Below, in pieces: positions 59,660-64,000 of a stretch of 64,000 bases of DNA. The position numbers and the translations under genes were made by a program. The stretch is from Cheiracanthium punctorium (lineage: Eukaryota > Arthropoda > Arachnida > Araneae > Cheiracanthiidae). Position 1 is the first letter of the stretch. The number at the start of each line of letters is the position of its first letter. Below the pieces are notes generated by a model. It made no database searches. It saw only the letters and a program-made list of their open reading frames with translations, and had not been told where the DNA came from. The stretch lies in contig JAWZYV010017527.1 of NCBI GenBank assembly GCA_038373885.1, forward strand, positions 434,001 through 498,000, given 5' to 3'.

Positions 59660-60982
59660 CTGGAAAGAAAACAATTTTTTTTTTTTAAACATTAGATAAC
59701 TGAAAACAAAATACATTTCCATTATATTGATGTTATGTATAATATGTACAGTGAGAATGTGTATAAAATGCACATTTTCAAGACATCAAACATGATAAAA
59801 ACAAAACTCAAAAATAACAAATTTGTGCTTTAAAATTAAGATTCACTTTATTTTCAGACATTGCATAAACTGCACAGTATAATGTAATAACATTTCTGTG
59901 CAAATTATGCTTCTGTAAATGTATTAATTAAGTAATATATATTCAATACATTATTGCATTTTTAATACAATAAATTTATTGTGCATTCATTACTGTATTG
60001 ATTTATTTGGGAGGGTAGGGCCAAAACCTTAAATTTCCCCGGATCAAAAATTTAAAAAGCCATTTTTATCTCTGATAAACAACCACATCTTTATCATTTA
60101 CAAGATAAACTAAATTAATTCACAAGATAAACTAAATTATGCATAATATACATTTAATGATTATATTAATCGGTGAAATAAAGCTGAGTTATTGTTAGAC
60201 AAAGAACATCATATTTAATTATGAATTATTCGGAACTTATTTTCATTTTTCTACATTTTTGTTTTCTTAATGGATAATCTCCCACTTATGAATTATGATA
60301 TGCTTTTAATAGATATCACTTTAGTGTGTAGTTCAAATATGAAAGTGCTTCAGATTTTCTATGTTTTTCTTAGCAGGAAAATTTTGAGAAACTACATCAG
60401 TGGACAAGAAAGTGAAAGTATTTTCTAAATTAAAGTCACTATAACTAAAATATCTTTTAATAAAGTTAAGTGTAGTTCAGTTATTCACATTTACATTATC
60501 CAATGCCTGATTTTCACAGACTAATCACACAACTAAACCAGGGTTGGCAAAGTGGACCCAGCCCAGAAAAACCCACACGGGTTTTTCTGGGTGGGTCCAC
60601 CAACAAAAACCCGCCTGGGTTTTTGTTCAAACTGGGTTTTTGCTTAAAATCATTTCTGAATCTGCAAATCCCACCTATAGTATTTAGAAATACACTTTAC
60701 CTTTTAAGCCCAAAGCCTAGATGGTTTATCTTATCAAAATTACATAAAAATAAGTCATATTTATGGTAATCAGATGAAGTTTACCTCAAAATATTTATTT
60801 TCTAAAATTAATTTCATTAACTGAAAATTTTGGAACTTCTAGACAGTATAACAACAGTGTTTTTGACAGAGGTAGAGACATGATCCTTCACAGAAAACAA
60901 GCTTTCTTTCTTTGAAAGAATTAAAAAATTATTAATCATATTTCAATTACTTGAATTCATTATTGATTAAGAAATATGTAAT

Positions 60983-61013
<31 letters not shown>

Positions 61014-62064
61014 ATAGCTTACTTACGTAAAGTGAAATCCCAAGATAATTCAATGATAAAGTGAAAAAAAAAAAAAAAAAAATAAAGAAGTAGATAGCAC
61101 ATGGTGCCAATTAACGAGCTTATACCGGATAAGTGTTTAAATATAGCCTTTTAAGGCAATGAAAGAGTGGAAAAATTGAATATAAAGCGCCAAATTAGAA
61201 CTGGTGTGCTTTTAAGCCTAATCACATGAAATCAGAAATAGTCGGAAAATGGAATTAATATTGAAATGGTGTGCTCTATCATCAGGCGCCACCGCACACA
61301 CATTTCAATTTAATCGAAAAAAACAATACTAGCTAGGTTTCTGCAAGTTACCTGACCAAAATTAGGGTCCTTTTGTAACTTGGGGGCGCGACCGTAGCTA
61401 TTAGAAATAAACAACGAGGAAGTGGACCGACACGAAGATCAAAGCTCAGTAATGGAGGCAGTATTAGTGCATGTTGCCATCAGAGAAGGCTTAATGCAAT
61501 CAATAGACAAGTGATGCCATGGAGTGTGAATAAAAAATGATATATTAATAATACTTTGGAAGTATGGAAAGGAAAAGAATAAATAAATAAATAAAGTAAT
61601 AATTAAATGAATAAATAAAAAGAATAAAAATGGTAATAATTAAATGAATAAATAAAAATGGTAATTAAATGAATAAATAATAAAATAAATATTACACTAG
61701 TATAGCTAGCCTATGTTTTACGTAGTACTAGCTGCAGTAGCTAAGAAGTACTTAGTTGAGGTTGTGGAAATGGAGAAAAACTGTAGAAATAATTTTAACA
61801 GTAATGATATTGATAATAATTATATTCATTTATTATTGCTATTTATGCTAATATAATTGTAAAATATTTATGTAGAACAGTACTCTGCTTGGCTTCATTG
61901 TTTACAGACTCACATAAAAAGGAAAAAGTACCAGTAATCAACCATTCTTAAATATAGATTTTTTTTTTTTAAATAAAATATATAGATATATATTTTATGT
62001 TTTTTTTTTTTTAAATATAGAAAGAACCAACAACCAACCCCATCCTCACCAACCAATATTCTGA
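59660..62064. other. Upstream membralin intron or flank
   Basis: No membralin exon is identified. (AT)n lies at about 60983-61014. 61130-61430 is a GC-richer repeat fragment (GGCGCCACCGCACACA, CTTGGGGGCGCGACCG). 61570-61690 is a tandem array of AATAAATAAA and GGTAATAATTAAATGAATAA units. The hairpin at 60552-60600 is listed separately. Confidence 0.45.
60552..60600. repeat. Hairpin of CCCAGAAAAACCC arms
   Basis: Arms starting GTGGACCCA and ending AAAAACCC pair over 22 bases with a single unpaired G, around the loop ACAC. It follows CAGGGTTGGCAAAG, a transposon-like terminus at 60539, and further GGGTTTTTG units follow. A decayed relative is near 361-415. Confidence 0.7.
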
Positions 62065-62634
62065 TTAGGACATACAGTTTTTTTGATTACATAGAGGATA
62101 TAAAATGGAAGTTAGAAATTTACTGGGATAATTATATTTTATAGCAGTTTTATATAGGTCAGTTAAGTTATTGGCCTTAAAACTATTGGTACATAGAGAC
62201 TCTATTCTATACTTATGATTAGAGATAATATTTCTAAACACAGAAGTGTGCATACATGAAGTGAAATGAGTGAAAGTATTAACCTGAAAATTAAAGTCAT
62301 TTCTTTTATTATATATATTAAAGGATAGACTCTTATCGTCATTGATTCTAATTTGTAAGTCTAAAAAATTAATTATTCTATTATTATTAGGATTTTTTAT
62401 TAGTTCTAGGGCTGAATGGTAGGCTATGGGTAGGTGGTCAGTATCACTAAAAGTATTGTCAGTAGCTATTGTTATTATGTCATCTATGTACCTATATATT
62501 ATAAGAGAAGGATTATTGTAATTTTTTTTATAATTATATAAATATAGGTCTGCTAAGTAACTGGAATTGGAACCACCTTGTGGTATTCCTATAACTTGCT
62601 TATATAATTTATATATATATATCTGATATGCCAC
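62065..62634 (-). pseudogene. Penelope-like or related reverse transcriptase fragment
   Basis: A 189-codon frame contains KQVIGIPQGGSNSSYLADLY, then IYRYIDDIITIATDN, then INFLDLQIRIND, then YNKRNDFNFQVNTF, the order of palm motifs B (PQG), C (YIDD), D and E of reverse transcriptases. The GIPxGxxxxxxLADLxLxxYE and FLDL pattern fits a cellular-retroelement group near Penelope-like elements. Fingers motifs upstream are lost by truncation or frameshift near 62640-62680. No endonuclease follows. A non-LTR retroelement is the alternative. Confidence 0.6.
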
Positions 62635-63663
62635 ACAACCGAAACCCTACTATTTGGTTTACTGTAAATTATAATCCACTGTTTGTGGTCCCTGAAGATG
62701 GTGACAGTGGTTATAATTTCCGTTTTATTATACTATCACAATAATTCTTGCACTTTATTTGGATTCAAAATCTGGTTTCTAATTCTTGATAATAGCTGTT
62801 ACTTTTATGCGAGATATGTCTTATTTGTAGTATGTTTTGTGTTTTACTTGTTAGTTATATATATATATATATATATAACTAATAATATTTTCACTTTAAG
62901 AAATATAAAGAAAAAACCCTGAAATTTTCAGTTTGAAAACATCACACAGACTACTTTTTGCTATTATACTGTTTTTATTATTCTTTTACTTATTAAATTT
63001 TTTATAGCAAATATGCAGTGATTATTATAAATAAGTTTTGATACCACATTATAATGAAAATTTTCATATATCCACTTTTAGAAACTGTAAAAGAAATAAT
63101 GAAAATAAACTGTTGATAATCTTTTAGTAAAAAACTATGCAAAATATGACATGTGTGATTAATGTCTAATGATAATCCCAATTAACGGTGTTATTCGAAA
63201 AAATCATGTGATTTTGGTACATAATTACAAATAAACTAATTATGCTAGGCACTTCAAAATTTTGAAACTCTCTCTTTACAAGCTGTATTACATACTACGA
63301 AGACAGGTCAATATGTATCAGTTTCAAAACTTTTAGAAAAAAAATCTTAAAATCGGAAATTTTCGCAAAGCGTGTCACTCTTCGAAAAATCTTGCAGCTC
63401 AGATCCATGTTTAAGAATTTTTTCTGAAAATTTCACAAAAGCCACAGCGTTTTCGCTTATCGCAGTTTGTAAAACAGCTTATGAAGAACACTCTGGAATT
63501 TTTTGGAGACCATGGTGCTATTAGTTTATTTCTATTTGTGTACCAAGACTAAAAACAGAGTTCTTTTTTTTCGAAGAACAGCCTTAAAGTTAAATGACAA
63601 CAAACTAAAAATGTAGAATGAAAAATATATTTCAAATTAATTATAATTGATCTTTTTTACAGT
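62635..63663. other. Retroelement flank and hAT 3' flank
   Basis: 62692-62725 (plus) has CCTGAAGATGGTGACAG. (TA)n lies at 62850-62878. From 62940 to 63663 the sequence is AT-rich with no recognised gene; part of it is probably the 3' end of the hAT element whose frame starts at 63664. Confidence 0.4.
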
Positions 63664-63990
63664 TTACCAATCAAAATCACATTCACTTTGATTTTTGTGG
63701 TAATATTTGTAAATCTTTACTAATTTTTCACACTGCTCTGAGCCTAGGCTGTTCTGCAACTTAGACCATATGAATCCAAATGTAGAGAAAATTCTCTCAA
63801 TGGAAGCAGAGCTAGATGGGAACAGAATGCAGAAAATTGTGACAATATTTTCTGAGAAAAGTGATTTAGGAAAATAGTCTATGTCTTTAATTTTAAAAGC
63901 CATTATTGCAGGTAACCACTCTGGATGATACTGTATTATCCATGCTTCAGCTCCCCTCTGAATTAAGCTTTTCCCCTCCATACTTTGCAT
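63664..63990 (-). pseudogene. hAT transposase C-terminus (dimerisation domain)
   Basis: The frame reads HPEWLPAIMAFKIKD, then FPSSSASIERIFSTFGFIWS, then KLQNSLGSEQCEKLVKIYKY. The SSASIERxFSxFG...KLRNxLGxExxxKLV block is the dimerisation region that ends hAT transposases. A spacer that normally contains the WW(xx)Y region before it is missing, which suggests an internal deletion. The element runs past the window edge. An in-frame stop (TAA) lies just before the ATG. Confidence 0.75.
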
Positions 63991-64000
63991 CCATTATATT

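Noticed and set aside
60503..60769. An 88-codon plus-strand frame.
   Set aside because: It covers the hairpin repeat and the repeated GGGTTTTTG units; no recognisable protein.
61021..61064. Possible upstream membralin exon on the minus strand (peptide like SLNYLGISLY before a GTAAGT donor, in matching phase).
   Set aside because: A run of 19 T lies directly before it and there is no AG acceptor close by, so the exon cannot be bounded. Similarity to membralin over this piece is too weak.

Overview
This 64 kb window is AT-rich nuclear DNA of an animal, most likely an arthropod. A chelicerate such as a spider is my best guess, but that is weak inference. The support is short exons with GT-AG borders, large introns, long A/T and G/C homopolymers and many DNA transposons. 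There are no prokaryotic signals.

Three protein-coding genes can be assembled from exons. (1) 1240-5222, plus: the last two exons of a beta-1,4-galactosyltransferase-family glycosyltransferase; its 5' part lies left of the window. (2) 37796-19556, minus: a complete seven-exon HDGF/LEDGF-type PWWP chromatin protein of 244 residues. Every splice phase joins in frame. Its introns hold most of the transposons. (3) 59659-53676, minus: the last five exons of membralin (TMEM259), an ER membrane protein, encoding 341 residues; its 5' exons lie right of the window or were not found. About 0.5 kb from the HDGF start codon, a small spliced leader plus a 53-codon ORF (38302-38463, plus) may be a divergent transcript.

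The rest is mainly mobile DNA. I could read target-site duplications (TSDs) and terminal inverted repeats (TIRs) directly for many elements: a 3.4 kb hAT transposon (40486-43851) with an 8-base TSD and a scrambled transposase; two piggyBac-like elements (39066-40004, 47377-48838); short hAT-type MITEs ending in GGCGTAGCC, GCGGATC or CAGGGC motifs; a CAGGGT-ended group with 5-6-base TSDs; GGTGACC-ended elements; Tc1/mariner-type elements with TA; and a three-deep nest at 35246-37245. Retroelement traces are Penelope-like reverse transcriptase fragments (7765-8068 plus, 62065-62634 minus), an RTE-like 3' end, two tRNA-derived SINE fragments and a probable 5S-rRNA-derived SINE (15100-15545 minus).

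I see no new biochemical system. The most notable observations are a 134-base perfect inverted duplication inside the hAT transposase, a dyad motif repeated three times in each piggyBac-like copy, a natural empty site proving one MITE insertion, the 5S-like SINE, and the density of readable insertions in HDGF intron 1.
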